NCBI GenBank assembly: GCA_009841145.1
Contig: VXMJ01000024.1
Span: 1-64,000 of the forward strand
From: Caldilineaceae bacterium SB0661_bin_34
GTDB lineage: Bacteria > Chloroflexota > Anaerolineae > Caldilineales > Caldilineaceae
DNA: 64,000 bases
Reading direction: 5' to 3'
Positions within the stretch are counted from its first letter, which is position 1. Each line of letters opens with the position of its first letter. The notes under the pieces are model-generated. The model did no database searches, had not been told where the DNA came from, and saw only the letters and a list, made by a program, of their open reading frames with translations. The position numbers and the translations under genes are program-made. Below are positions 1 through 8,009 of the stretch, piece after piece.

Positions 1-53
1 GCGAGGGCGGCCGCACCGTCGGCGCCGGCTCCATCACCGAAATCCTCGACTAG
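1..53 (+). CDS. tuf: Elongation factor Tu, C-terminal end (partial)
   Basis: The last 16 codons and the TAG stop of EF-Tu, the GTPase that delivers aminoacyl-tRNA to the ribosome. Reading from base 3 gives EGGRTVGAGSITEILD, which matches the conserved EF-Tu C-terminus (RTVGAG then ILD/E). The rest of the gene lies outside the window. The order tuf, tRNA-Trp, secE, nusG, rplK, rplA is a classical bacterial arrangement and supports the call. Confidence 0.93.
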   Translation, partial: EGGRTVGAGSITEILD

Positions 54-60
54 TCATCCA

Positions 61-134
61 AGGCGTGTAGCTCAATTTGGCAGAGCATCGGTCTCCAAAA
101 CCGAAGGTTGCGGGTTCAAGTCCTGCCGCGCCTG
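61..134 (+). tRNA. tRNA-Trp (anticodon CCA)
   Basis: The cloverleaf is complete. The acceptor stem AGGCGTG (61-67) pairs with CGCGCCT (127-133) with one G-T pair, and G134 is the discriminator. The anticodon arm is TCGGT-CTCCAAA-ACCGA with CCA in the loop. The T arm is GCGGG-TTCAAGT-CCTGC. No CCA tail is encoded. Its place between tuf and secE is typical for trpT. Confidence 0.96.
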
Positions 135-174
135 TTTTTATCTCCCCTCTCCCAGCACGCCGGATACGCCCCCG

Positions 175-393
175 ATGACCAGATCCGCCACCGCCGTCAC
201 CGGCGTGCCCAGTCGCGTGATGCGCTTCTTCCGGGAAGTGCGCACCGAACTGTCCAAGGTCACCTTCCCAACACGCGAGGAAGGCATTCGGCTGACTACC
301 GTGGTCATGCTGGTCACCCTGGCCGCCGCCGGCTGCCTGTATGCGCTCGATTTGGCCTTCAGCTACGTGATCACCTGGATCATCACGCTCTAG
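175..393 (+). CDS. secE: Preprotein translocase subunit SecE
   Basis: A 72-residue SecE, the small clamp subunit of the SecYEG channel in the cytoplasmic membrane. It has the short form with one membrane span. The conserved amphipathic stretch FFREVRTELSKVTFPTREE (about residues 18-36) is followed by a C-terminal hydrophobic span (about 41-70). It lies 42 bp upstream of nusG and just after tRNA-Trp, the usual position. No strong Shine-Dalgarno sequence precedes the ATG. Confidence 0.95.
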   Translation: MTRSATAVTGVPSRVMRFFREVRTELSKVTFPTREEGIRLTTVVMLVTLAAAGCLYALDLAFSYVITWIITL

Positions 394-435
394 GCCGGCC
401 CAGCGCCCCTTCCCAGCCACAGAACAGAGCAAGCC

Positions 436-1107
436 ATGGAATCCAATCTCGACGCCGGGCTGCCGCCGGATCCCCAGGAAGACGCACTCGACGACCTGGA
501 CACGGCCGAGGATCTGCTGCTGGAAGAGGAATCCGCCGCCACCGGCTGGTACGTGGTCAACTGCTACTCCAGCAAGGAGCACCAGGTCAAGGCCAATCTG
601 GATGCCCGCCGCCAAATTCCGGTCATGAATGAAGACGGCGACTTCATCGATCTGCGGGATTTCATCATCGATGTCATCGTCCCCACCGAAACTGAAATCG
701 AGATTCGGGACCAGCAGCCCAAGGAAGTGGAACGGCAACTCTTTCCGGGCTACATCCTGGTCAAGATGAAGCTGGACGCACAACAGAGACTGAACGAGGA
801 TGCCTGGCTTTGTGTGCGGGAAACCCCGGGCGTGACCGGCTTTGTCGGCATTGGCCACGAACCGACCCCCCTGTCCAGCAGCGAAGTGGAACAGATCATG
901 TCCCGCATCGAGTCGCCGGAGCCCAAGGTCAAGGTCAGATTCCAGCTGGGCGAACGCGTGCGCATCACCAGCGGACCCTTCGCCGAATTCGCCGGCTCGG
1001 TGGACGAGCTGCAGCCGGACAAGGGCAAGGCCCGCGTACTCGTCAGCATCTTCGGCCGGGACACGCCGGTTGAGGTGGAGATTGTCCACTTGGAGCAGCT
1101 GGGCTGA
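436..1107 (+). CDS. nusG: Transcription termination/antitermination factor NusG
   Basis: A 223-residue NusG that binds the RNA polymerase clamp and links it to Rho or to ribosomal protein S10. It begins with an acidic N-terminal extension of about 35 residues. The NGN domain follows (WYVVNCYSSKEHQVKANL, then FPGYILVKM, then VRETPGVTGFVG). The C-terminal KOW domain contains GERVRITSGPFAEFAGSV. An extra segment around residues 66-95 (DGDFIDLRDF to EIEIRDQQ) separates the first strands of the NGN domain. It is the second gene of a secE-nusG-rplK-rplA run with short spacers. Confidence 0.96.
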   Translation: MESNLDAGLPPDPQEDALDDLDTAEDLLLEEESAATGWYVVNCYSSKEHQVKANLDARRQIPVMNEDGDFIDLRDFIIDVIVPTETEIEIRDQQPKEVERQLFPGYILVKMKLDAQQRLNEDAWLCVRETPGVTGFVGIGHEPTPLSSSEVEQIMSRIESPEPKVKVRFQLGERVRITSGPFAEFAGSVDELQPDKGKARVLVSIFGRDTPVEVEIVHLEQLG

Positions 1108-1153
1108 TCCGGCCCGCCCCCATCAGCCACAGGACCACAGGTGAACTGACGCA

Positions 1154-1579
1154 ATGGCAAAGAAACTCAAGGCGCTCGTGAAGCTGCAGCTGGATGCCGG
1201 CAAGGCCAATCCGGCACCGCCCGTGGGCACCGCGCTCGGTCCCCACGGCATCAACATCATGGGCTTCTGCAAGGAGTACAACGCCCGGACCCAGCAGCAG
1301 GCGGGCCAGGTAATTCCGGTCGAGATCCAGATCTTCACCGACGGCTCCTTCAGCTTCATTACCAAAACCCCGCCGGCCACCGACCTGATCAAAAAGGCCA
1401 TCGGCCTGGACAAGGGCAGCAGCGTGCCCCACATGGAAAAGGTGGGTGTGATCAAGCGGGATCAGGTGCGCGGCATTGCCGAAACCAAGATGAAGGATCT
1501 GAACGCCCGGTCCATCGAGGCGGCCATGCTCATGATCGAGGGCACGGCCCGCAGCATGGGCGTCACGGTCGAGGACTGA
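1154..1579 (+). CDS. rplK: 50S ribosomal protein L11
   Basis: A 141-residue L11, the GTPase-associated-centre protein that binds 23S rRNA near helices 43/44. It has the standard length and motifs: [20 protein letters not shown] in the N-terminal domain, then GVTVED at the C-terminus. The linker and RNA-binding domain ([15 protein letters not shown] onward) is intact. It is 46 bp from nusG and 47 bp from rplA and is probably co-transcribed with both. Confidence 0.97.
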   Translation: MAKKLKALVKLQLDAGKANPAPPVGTALGPHGINIMGFCKEYNARTQQQAGQVIPVEIQIFTDGSFSFITKTPPATDLIKKAIGLDKGSSVPHMEKVGVIKRDQVRGIAETKMKDLNARSIEAAMLMIEGTARSMGVTVED

Positions 1580-1626
1580 CCGGTCCACCCGCCCGAACCC
1601 AACCCAGCCCCGCAGGAGACTCTCCC

Positions 1627-2343
1627 ATGGCAAAGAAGAGCAAGCGTTACCGCAAGGCCGCGGCCGACCTTGACCGCAAAACCACCCATTCCCCCGAAGA
1701 GGCCATCCGCGTCGTCAAGGAGCGAGCCAGCACCAAGTTCGACGAAACGGTGGAGCTGCACCTCAGTACTTCCCTGGATCCCCGCAAGTCCGAAGAGCAG
1801 ATCCGCGGCGTGGCAACCCTGCCCCACGGCACGGGTCGCACGGTCCGCATCGTTGTCTTTGCCGGGCCGGACGGCATCCCCATGGCCGAAGCGGCCGGAG
1901 CGGACGAGGTGGGCGGCGAGGAACTGGCGGAGCGCATCCAACAGGGCTGGACCGACTTCGACGTGGTCCTGGCCACCCCGGACATGATGCGGGTGGTGGG
2001 CCGTCTGGGCCGCATCCTGGGGCCGCGGGGCATGATGCCCAGTCCCAAGGCCGGCACAATCGTCAACGCCGACCAACTGGGCTCCATCATCGAAGAAACC
2101 CGCAAGGGCCGCGTGGAGTACCGCGTGGACCGCACTGCCGGGATCCACTGCGGCATTGGCAAGGCCAGTTTCGAACCGCACATGCTGCACGAAAACATGG
2201 CTACCATCATGTCCGCCATGGTGAGGGCCAAACCCTCCACGGTCAAGGGCATTTTCATCAAAAGCGTGGCCTTGGCATCCACGATGGGCCCCGGAGTCTC
2301 CGTTGATGTCAGCCAAGCCATGCAGATGCAGGAGGACGGCTAG
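1627..2343 (+). CDS. rplA: 50S ribosomal protein L1
   Basis: A 238-residue L1, which forms the L1 stalk that handles E-site tRNA and in many bacteria represses its own operon. Typical motifs are seen: GTGRTVRIVVFA, then LGPRGMMPSPKAGT, then GRVEYRVDRTAGIHCGIGK. A GGAGA motif precedes the ATG (gcaggagactctcccATG). In most bacteria rplJ-rplL follow directly. Here rplJ lies about 5 kb downstream behind unrelated genes. Confidence 0.97.
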   Translation: MAKKSKRYRKAAADLDRKTTHSPEEAIRVVKERASTKFDETVELHLSTSLDPRKSEEQIRGVATLPHGTGRTVRIVVFAGPDGIPMAEAAGADEVGGEELAERIQQGWTDFDVVLATPDMMRVVGRLGRILGPRGMMPSPKAGTIVNADQLGSIIEETRKGRVEYRVDRTAGIHCGIGKASFEPHMLHENMATIMSAMVRAKPSTVKGIFIKSVALASTMGPGVSVDVSQAMQMQEDG

Positions 2344-2392
2344 CCGTCCCTGCCCCAGGCTGTTCAACGGCTCCCGCATGCCGGCGAGACTG

Positions 2393-2540
2393 TCAAAACC
2401 TTTGTGAGAGGACTTTGGGCCCGTTCCGGTCGGTGTGTTCGCGCTTGGCCTTGACCTCCCGCCACAGCAGGTTGCGGGCCATCTGCCACATGGCCCGCTC
2501 GGCTGCTTGAATGTCCGGACCGGTTGGTCTGCGTCGTAAT
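2393..2540 (-). other. Possible gene remnant between rplA and the PhyH gene
   Basis: The 319-bp spacer 2344-2662 holds a minus-strand open stretch that ends at 2393. Its distal part looks protein-like (AERAMWQMARNLLWREVKAK, then REHTDRNGPKVLSQRF) rather than like a random GC-rich shadow. I do not recognise a family. It could be the tail of a decayed transposase or accessory gene that marks an insertion boundary. No start codon with a ribosome-binding site is evident. Confidence 0.25.
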
Positions 2541-2662
2541 GACTCTTGATTGTCAACCGAACCCACTGTGCTGAGCCTCATTCGGTGCATGCTGGGACAA
2601 CCTTGCGAGTTGTGAAGGCCGTGTATGCTTCCTCGTTTCCCAAATGACAAGGGATCAGGGCC

Positions 2663-3520
2663 GTGGAGATTGCAATTTCTTCATCCGAAAGGTCCGCTGA
2701 GCAACTTTCCGCTGCCAATCTGCAACGGGCTGTACAGGCTGTCTTGCACGACGGATACGTCATCCTGCGCGATGTGATCGACCCTGATCATTTGGACGGG
2801 TTGCTACCGCGCATGACAGCCGATTCCAGGCGCTTGATCGCATCTGAGAAGTGGGGTGGTGCAGGGCGCCTGCCCGGGCACCTGCAGCAGGCACCGCCTC
2901 CGTTTGCCCCCTTCGTCTTCCGGGACATTGTGGCAAACCCGTTCGCCGTCCAGGTGACCCACGGCATCCTGGGCGAGGGCCTGTACAACCGCTTCTACAA
3001 CGGCAACACCAACTGTCCCGGGAGCCAAATGCAACCCCTGCACACGGACGCGGCACCCCTGTGGCCCAACCTTGAGACCGCGCATCCCCCGGTTTCCCTG
3101 GTAGTCAATGTATCGCTCGTGGATGTCACCGAAGACAATGGCAGCACGGAATTGTGGCCTGGCACCCACCTTCTGTCCCTCGGTGGCGCTCGCCGCGTGG
3201 ACATCGAGACCGAAACCCAAAGACGGGCTGAGGTACCGCCTGTCAGGGCCAATACGGCCAAGGGCAGCTTGGTCATACGCGACACCCGTCTGTGGCACAG
3301 GGGCATGCCCAACCTGTCGAATCAAATCCGGCACATGATCGCGATGGTTCACAACATCCATTGGATGGCCCGACCAGACCGATTATGGTTTGACATCGAC
3401 TGTCAATCGGAATTTCCCCAAAACGGACCGCTTGACCACAACGCACAATTCACGGATGACCCGTTGGACTACCTTTTTGTGCGCTACGCCCATCCTGCGA
3501 AGCAGGAGATCGATCAGTAG
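2663..3520 (+). CDS. Phytanoyl-CoA dioxygenase (PhyH) family protein
   Basis: A 285-residue Fe(II)/2-oxoglutarate-dependent oxygenase of the PhyH family. The His-x-Asp iron motif is in PLHTDAAPLWPN. The distal His and Arg are in LWHRGMPNLSNQIRHM, and the strand TELWPGTHLL is typical of the double-stranded beta-helix. The chosen start is GTG, since no in-frame ATG lies closer to the conserved part. Members hydroxylate diverse small molecules, so the substrate cannot be read from sequence. It is the first gene of the accessory insert that separates rplKA from rplJL and is one of three PhyH genes in the window. Confidence 0.85.
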   Translation: MEIAISSSERSAEQLSAANLQRAVQAVLHDGYVILRDVIDPDHLDGLLPRMTADSRRLIASEKWGGAGRLPGHLQQAPPPFAPFVFRDIVANPFAVQVTHGILGEGLYNRFYNGNTNCPGSQMQPLHTDAAPLWPNLETAHPPVSLVVNVSLVDVTEDNGSTELWPGTHLLSLGGARRVDIETETQRRAEVPPVRANTAKGSLVIRDTRLWHRGMPNLSNQIRHMIAMVHNIHWMARPDRLWFDIDCQSEFPQNGPLDHNAQFTDDPLDYLFVRYAHPAKQEIDQ

Positions 3521-3686
3521 AATTTGTGCCCTGCAAACCGGCTGGACGCGCTCACGGAGATTTCGACGTTGTTCGGCACATCAGGGTGACGTGTCAAACT
3601 AATGCGGGCTGCCAGTGCGGAGCCGCGCAAACAGGCAAACCGGACCGGCAAACATCGGCATCAACAAAGCGGGGCAACGAGATTAG

Positions 3687-4157
3687 ATGAAGACCGTGTA
3701 CTTGGCCAATCCTTACGGATTCTCGAAACAGCAACGACAGCGCCTCTTGCCGGAGATAGTACAGGCCCTGGAAGCCATAGGCTTGGAGGTTTGGGAGCCC
3801 TTCTCCCGAAACAATCAGGAGGAGCGAGGCCAGGAGGGCTGGGCCTACCGGGTGGGGCAAGCCGATTTCCGCGATGTCAGGGAATCTGACGGCATTGTCG
3901 CCATTGTCAATGGCTGGCCACCCGACGAGGGAGTCATGGTGGAACTGGGCATGGCGATCGCCCTGGGCAAGCCCACGTTCCTGTTCCGGGACGATTTTCG
4001 CGTTGGCACCGATTCCATTGAATATCCGCTCAACCTGATGTTGTTTACCGGGTTGCCCCAAAAGGGTTGGGAGGACTATTACTTCAATTCCATTGAAGAG
4101 TTGGCATCTCCCGCCAAGGCGCTGGTTCCCTGGGTGAAGGGGGATCTGGTTCCCTGA
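3687..4157 (+). CDS. Nucleoside 2-deoxyribosyltransferase-like protein
   Basis: A 156-residue protein of the nucleoside 2-deoxyribosyltransferase family, which exchanges bases on deoxyribonucleosides or hydrolyses nucleotide N-glycosidic bonds. It begins with the family's VYLANPYGF strand. It keeps ESDGIVAIVNGWPPDEGVMVELGMAIALGKP, where the DxG and E-x-G segment carries the catalytic glutamate. Length is normal for the family. It stands alone, 166 bp after the PhyH gene. Function could be nucleotide salvage or house-cleaning. The family call is firm and the substrate is unknown. Confidence 0.8.
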   Translation: MKTVYLANPYGFSKQQRQRLLPEIVQALEAIGLEVWEPFSRNNQEERGQEGWAYRVGQADFRDVRESDGIVAIVNGWPPDEGVMVELGMAIALGKPTFLFRDDFRVGTDSIEYPLNLMLFTGLPQKGWEDYYFNSIEELASPAKALVPWVKGDLVP

Positions 4158-4254
4158 CGGCCGCACTGTCTCTTGTGAAGGCTGTGGCCGTGAGTAGACA
4201 GGGGCTGGTGCAAAAACCCATGTTCCATTCCCTGGTACATTCCGGTACCGGGGG

Positions 4255-4886
4255 CGGGTGATTCGCTCTCGGTTGATGGGGCTCCGTTGCATGCCCCCGC
4301 AACTCGAGTCCGGGGCGGGCAGTCCCCATCGATTGCCTGGTTCGTTCCGCGAGCAGGGACTTGGCCTCCCCGTGGGGCATGTACAACGTAATCTCCTCGT
4401 CGTACAGCCTCGCCAGAATGTTGCAGGCGGCATTGGTGTCCGCGTCCAGCACAACCCCGTCGAGACAGTAAAACCGGTCCCGGCGACGCGTGCCCTGCAA
4501 CAGGCCGGTGCGGGAGTCGATTTGCGATGTGTAGGCCGGATTGACCAATGCCAGCGCAGAACCTCTGCGCCGAGAAATCGAGGTGAGGGTGTCCGCCATG
4601 ACGCCCTTGACCCAGCCGTGCAGGCGGCAGTTGGTGTCCTTATGGCGGTACGGAGCGGACTTCATGGATGCGGACAGGTCCTCACAGGCAAGGGTGCCGG
4701 CCTTGCGGCATGGCCCTTGGCCCGGTGCTTCTGCTCGACCACCCGGAGTTGGTTGCGCCTTTGCCCCTTGACCTTGCAGTAGTCGCTCTCCAAGGCCGAG
4801 TTGTACTCATGCCACAACTTGGAAAAACCTGTGATGCGGCAGGTACTCGGCCACCCGCGGCACGTCCCGTCACAGGATGGAGGCAC
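4255..4886 (-). pseudogene. Decayed TnpB (IS200/IS605 family) remnant
   Basis: Minus-strand fragments of one TnpB lie in two frames. The upstream piece (to about 4886) carries ALESDYCKVKGQRRNQLR and VEQKHRAKGHAA. The downstream piece carries LACEDLSAS (the RuvC glutamate motif), DTNCRLHGWVKGVMA, SRRRGSALALVNPAYTSQ and GVVLDADTNAACNILARLYD (the last RuvC aspartate). The RuvC-I region between them is missing and the frames are shifted at about 4690, so the nuclease cannot be functional. It belongs to a TnpB subtype different from the intact copy at 18.5 kb. Sequence 4158-4254 may keep its right end, including a CCGGTACCGG palindrome. Confidence 0.8.
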
Positions 4887-5013
4887 CCACCCCGCAACCC
4901 GGAGCCCAAGACTATCAGGGTGTGGAAATGGGTACCCGTTGCGCTATCAGGCGCGGCTGCCGCAACGGGGACATGATATGATTAATAAAAACAGAAATTC
5001 ATATGAGATAGAT

Positions 5014-5229
5014 ATGAAAATTTCCGAACGAGGGCAAATCACCATCCCCAAGGAGCTCAGAGACCGCTTCGGCATGAACAAGGATGTCGAGGTCGAGATT
5101 ACACCGACCAAACATGGCCTACTCATCCAGAAACGGACAGCGGCGCAGCATCCGGTCGAGAGGATTAGCGGGATTCTTGACCGCGGTGTTGATGTTGACC
5201 GGTACATTGAAGAGATCCGGGGTAGATGA
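5014..5229 (+). CDS. vapB: AbrB/SpoVT-like antitoxin (VapB type)
   Basis: A 71-residue swapped-hairpin AbrB-type DNA-binding protein. It reads MKISERGQITIPKELRDRFG, followed by a tail ending DVDRYIEEIRGR that would wrap the toxin. An in-frame ATG at 4978 could add 12 residues. I prefer 5014 because the upstream stretch is unusually AT-rich and looks like promoter/operator DNA. Its stop overlaps the toxin start by 4 nt (ATGA), giving translational coupling. It presumably represses its own operon and neutralises the PIN toxin. Confidence 0.85.
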   Translation: MKISERGQITIPKELRDRFGMNKDVEVEITPTKHGLLIQKRTAAQHPVERISGILDRGVDVDRYIEEIRGR

Positions 5230-5621
5230 TTGCCTCGGTCGATACGAGCGTCCTGCTGGATATTTTCGTAGCCGATACACCGCATCACGCACAATCGCAG
5301 GGGTGGCTCATCCGCGCCTATGACAGAGGGGCCATTCTGGTCTGTGATGTGGTCTATGCGGAGTTGGTTCCAGCCTTTGGAGACCGCTCGGCATTGAATG
5401 GAGCACTGCAGCAGATCAATGCGACGTTCTCTCCGCTTGATACGGCTATCGCGTACGAAGCGGGGCTGCGCTGGTCGCGATACCGGCAAGCGGGCGGGCC
5501 AAGAACAAGGATCATGTCCGACTTCCTGATCGGTGCCCATGCCATGGCCAGGGCCGACATCTTTCTGACCCGGGATCGAGGTTTCTACACTACCCACTTC
5601 CCCGAACTGCAGGGGCCGTAG
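5226..5621 (+). CDS. vapC: PIN-domain toxin ribonuclease (VapC type)
   Basis: A 131-residue PIN-domain endoribonuclease. The four acidic metal ligands are present: D6 (SVDTSVL), E46 (VYAELVPA), D99 (MSDFLIGAHA) and D117 (LTRDRGF). The full length and intact ligands suggest an active enzyme. VapC toxins usually cut initiator tRNA or 23S rRNA, but the target is not predictable here. It forms an overlapping pair with the upstream AbrB-type antitoxin inside the rplA-rplJ insert. Confidence 0.88.
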   Translation: MIASVDTSVLLDIFVADTPHHAQSQGWLIRAYDRGAILVCDVVYAELVPAFGDRSALNGALQQINATFSPLDTAIAYEAGLRWSRYRQAGGPRTRIMSDFLIGAHAMARADIFLTRDRGFYTTHFPELQGP

Positions 5622-5847
5622 AGAGTGACTGGAGGCGGGCCGGGAATCCCGAGACGCAAGCAGGTCCCCGATGGACGGTGGGGCAGGACGGTTTGTCCGG
5701 ATGGACAGAGTCCTACATCGACTACACCATCATTGCCCTGTTGCTGGTGCCGTCAGAACTCCTTGGCCATTCCTGTCTTCGCCTTGGACAAGCACTACGT
5801 CGCAGGGTTGGTGGAATCGGGGTTGAAGACCTAACCTGCACCTGGCA

Positions 5848-6933
5848 TCAAGCTTCGGTTGCCCAGGTCTGCGGCCGGGAACGCACCGGCCTTCCCGTCC
5901 GGACCGACTCGTCCATCAACAGGCTCAAATACTGGTCCTGCGCGCCTTGGGCAAGGTCATAGAACCGCTCGCCGTTGCGCACATTGTCCGACATGCGCAG
6001 TAGGCAGTCCGCCACCGCAATCTCGTCGTCGGCCAGACGGCCGGGAAGGGTCGGGTTGTGGTACACCCACTCGTCCCCCAACTGAATGCCCTTGTGGTGG
6101 AAGCCCTCCAAGTTGCCGCCGTGGCCCGCATCCACGCGCCGCAACGGCAGTGTGAGCGGTGTCCGGGAATCCGCCAACCAGGAAACAGTGTCCTGCAGGA
6201 TTTCACCCCGGGTGCCCCTGATCAGGACACGCGGTGCCCTGACCCAGGAAAAGTACTGGTCTCCGGTGAAGTCGAAGAGGCCTGTCTGTCCGGTGCTGAA
6301 ACGAAAGAGCGCCAAAGTCTGATGGGAGGGATCCAGTCTGTCCGGGGGAGGCGGGTCCACCCGTCCGCGCCCAGCCAGCAACTGCGATTCCACGGCGACA
6401 GCATGAATCTCCGCGTCGGCGAAACCAGCTCCCAGCATCAAGCGCATCAGGCTGACTCCATGGTAGCCATGGGCCGCGGACACCTGCACCTGCGTGACAT
6501 CCCCGATCAGGCCGCTGGCGGCCACCGAGATGCGCGCGGCATGCATGGGTTGGTACTGGTACTGCTCCGCAACCTGGATATGGGCGCCCTGTTGGGAGAG
6601 GGCTGTCAAGGCCTGCAACTCCGCAAGCGTGCGTCCGGGCGGCGTCTCCGTCAACACCGGCATGCCGGCGGCCACCACGTCGGTGATTATCCCTGCCGCA
6701 GCCGGCTGACTCACCGACACCACGACAAACTCCAGATCCTCCACCGCCAGCAACTCCGGCAGCGTCTCCACTACCGGTATGCGCCATCGTGCGGCGTAAG
6801 CCTCGCCCTTGACGGGATTCCGGACCTGTACGCAGGCAACCTCGAAGCGATCCGGCATCAACTGGGCTATGCGGAGAAAGAAGTCGGAGCGCCAACCGGC
6901 TCCAATCAGGCCAAACCGAATCCTGTCAATCAT
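5848..6933 (-). CDS. Gfo/Idh/MocA family oxidoreductase
   Basis: A 361-residue NAD(P)-dependent oxidoreductase. The N-terminal Rossmann fold starts RFGLIGAGWRSDFFLRIA. The usual EKP motif is replaced by TETPPG, and an AEQYQYQPMHAAR segment begins the C-terminal alpha/beta domain. Loss of the EKP lysine makes standard sugar dehydrogenase chemistry uncertain. Related proteins act on inositol- or glucose-type sugars. It is transcribed away from rplJ and has no operon partner. An AGGA motif lies about 10 nt upstream of the ATG. Of the 226-bp gap 5622-5847 I recognise nothing. Confidence 0.82.
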   Translation of the reverse strand: MIDRIRFGLIGAGWRSDFFLRIAQLMPDRFEVACVQVRNPVKGEAYAARWRIPVVETLPELLAVEDLEFVVVSVSQPAAAGIITDVVAAGMPVLTETPPGRTLAELQALTALSQQGAHIQVAEQYQYQPMHAARISVAASGLIGDVTQVQVSAAHGYHGVSLMRLMLGAGFADAEIHAVAVESQLLAGRGRVDPPPPDRLDPSHQTLALFRFSTGQTGLFDFTGDQYFSWVRAPRVLIRGTRGEILQDTVSWLADSRTPLTLPLRRVDAGHGGNLEGFHHKGIQLGDEWVYHNPTLPGRLADDEIAVADCLLRMSDNVRNGERFYDLAQGAQDQYLSLLMDESVRTGRPVRSRPQTWATEA

Positions 6934-7143
6934 GAACGTCCATTCCTATGGCAACTGGGGAACCGGCTGCGGACCCGCACGCAGGCCTCTGGAAAATTCC
7001 GCAACCGCCAGTTTAAACCCCGGAATGTTGACCAGGACTTCCAGGAAGAAGATAGGCTTTGTGTCAGGCCTGTCTGACAGCACGCCCGTTCCATCCGCAG
7101 GCATCGCCCCCCATCGGCATTGGCATGCACTGCCCTGCGAAAT

Positions 7144-7173
7144 TTGGTGGCAGACCCTGCCGTGGGCTATATT
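7144..7173 (+). promoter_or_regulatory. Candidate promoter for rplJL
   Basis: TTGGTG (7144-7149) and TATATT (7168-7173) are separated by 18 bp, immediately upstream of the L10-type leader. The rplJL pair is cut off from rplKA by opposite-strand and unrelated genes, so it needs its own promoter. This is the best-placed one in the 443-bp spacer 6934-7376, whose first 200 bp show nothing else. Confidence 0.45.
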
Positions 7174-7199
7174 TCCGGGACCATACACCCTTACGCCCG

Positions 7200-7310
7200 A
7201 CCGAAGACCACAGGCGGCGCACGCCGTAAAGCCCCGAAGGCTGCCTGTCAAGGCCCGGTGCGGAACGGGAGCCCGGAATCCGCTGAGGATCCGCGGTCTG
7301 CCGTGCGCCA
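7200..7310 (+). promoter_or_regulatory. L10-type ribosomal leader
   Basis: The untranslated leader of rplJ, which in many bacteria binds the L10-(L12)4 complex and shuts down its own operon. The characteristic segment CCGAAGACCACAGGCGGCGC starts near 7201. GGCGCACG (7216-7223) can pair with CGTGCGCC (7302-7309). AGACC (7205-7209) could instead pair with GGTCT (7295-7299), a crossing alternative that could switch folds. A terminator follows at once. No covariance-model search was run. Confidence 0.65.
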
Positions 7311-7311
7311 G

Positions 7312-7342
7312 CCCCGCTTCGTCAAGGACAGCGGGGTTTTTT
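7312..7342 (+). terminator. Intrinsic terminator/attenuator ahead of rplJ
   Basis: CCCCGC (7312-7317) and GCGGGG (7331-7336) form a 6-bp GC stem with a 13-nt loop, followed directly by six T residues (7337-7342). It sits 34 bp upstream of the rplJ start and just after the L10-type leader. This is the arrangement expected of a transcription attenuator controlled by leader folding. Confidence 0.75.
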
Positions 7343-7376
7343 GTTGGCCCTGCGCCACACAAGGACAACGACCACA

Positions 7377-7940
7377 ATGGCTCTCAGCCGCGCACGCAAG
7401 GAAGAACTGGTTGCCCAGTACACGGATCTGGTGACCGACTCCGCCGCCCTGGTCTTCACCGGCTATCAGGGAACCAGCGTCCCCGAGATGCAAAATATTC
7501 GGCACCGCATGCAGGATGCCGGAGCCACCTTCATGGTGGTCCAGAACCGGCTGCTGCGCATCGCCCTCAGCACCTGCCACCCCGATGTCGAGGTGCCGGC
7601 CTTCACCGGTTCCAGGGCCGTGGTCTTCAGCGGAGAGGACATTGGCCACACGGTGACGGAACTAAAGTCCCACATTGCCCGGGAGTTGAGGAACAATCAT
7701 CCGTTCCACATCTCCGGCGCCTGGATGTCGGGTCAGTGGCTGGAAGCCCCCGCCGCCGAGCAGCTGTCGGAACTGCCTTCCCTGGCCGAAGTGCAGGCCA
7801 AACTCCTGGCCACCATCTCCGCTCCCGCCCGCGAGCTGGTCGGAATGGTGGATGCGGTGCCCAATGCGCTCTACCGCGTCATCTCGGCGCCGCCGCGGGA
7901 CCTGGCCCAGGTCCTGCGGGCGCACAGCGAAGCCGCATAG
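7377..7940 (+). CDS. rplJ: 50S ribosomal protein L10
   Basis: A 187-residue L10, the base of the ribosomal stalk that carries the L7/L12 dimers. It begins MALSRARKEELVAQYTDLV. It has VFTGYQGTSVPEMQNIRHRM and MVVQNRLLRIAL in the rRNA-binding domain, and a C-terminal helix for L12 binding (residues about 140-187). An upstream in-frame ATG at 7341 would start inside the terminator, so 7377 is preferred, with AAGGA at 7361-7365. Followed 69 bp later by rplL. Confidence 0.96.
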   Translation: MALSRARKEELVAQYTDLVTDSAALVFTGYQGTSVPEMQNIRHRMQDAGATFMVVQNRLLRIALSTCHPDVEVPAFTGSRAVVFSGEDIGHTVTELKSHIARELRNNHPFHISGAWMSGQWLEAPAAEQLSELPSLAEVQAKLLATISAPARELVGMVDAVPNALYRVISAPPRDLAQVLRAHSEAA

Positions 7941-8009
7941 GCCCGCCGGCTCCCTCCAAACGTTCACTCCCAACTCAACCAATTCAACTGTTCATTCAAA
8001 GAGGACACC

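Noticed and set aside
1462-2556. Long minus-strand frame across rplA
   Set aside because: Shadow of a strongly conserved ribosomal gene in GC-rich DNA; no motif or ribosome-binding site.
6058-7077. 339-codon plus-strand frame
   Set aside because: Antisense to the Gfo/Idh gene at 5848-6933, with no recognisable protein motif.
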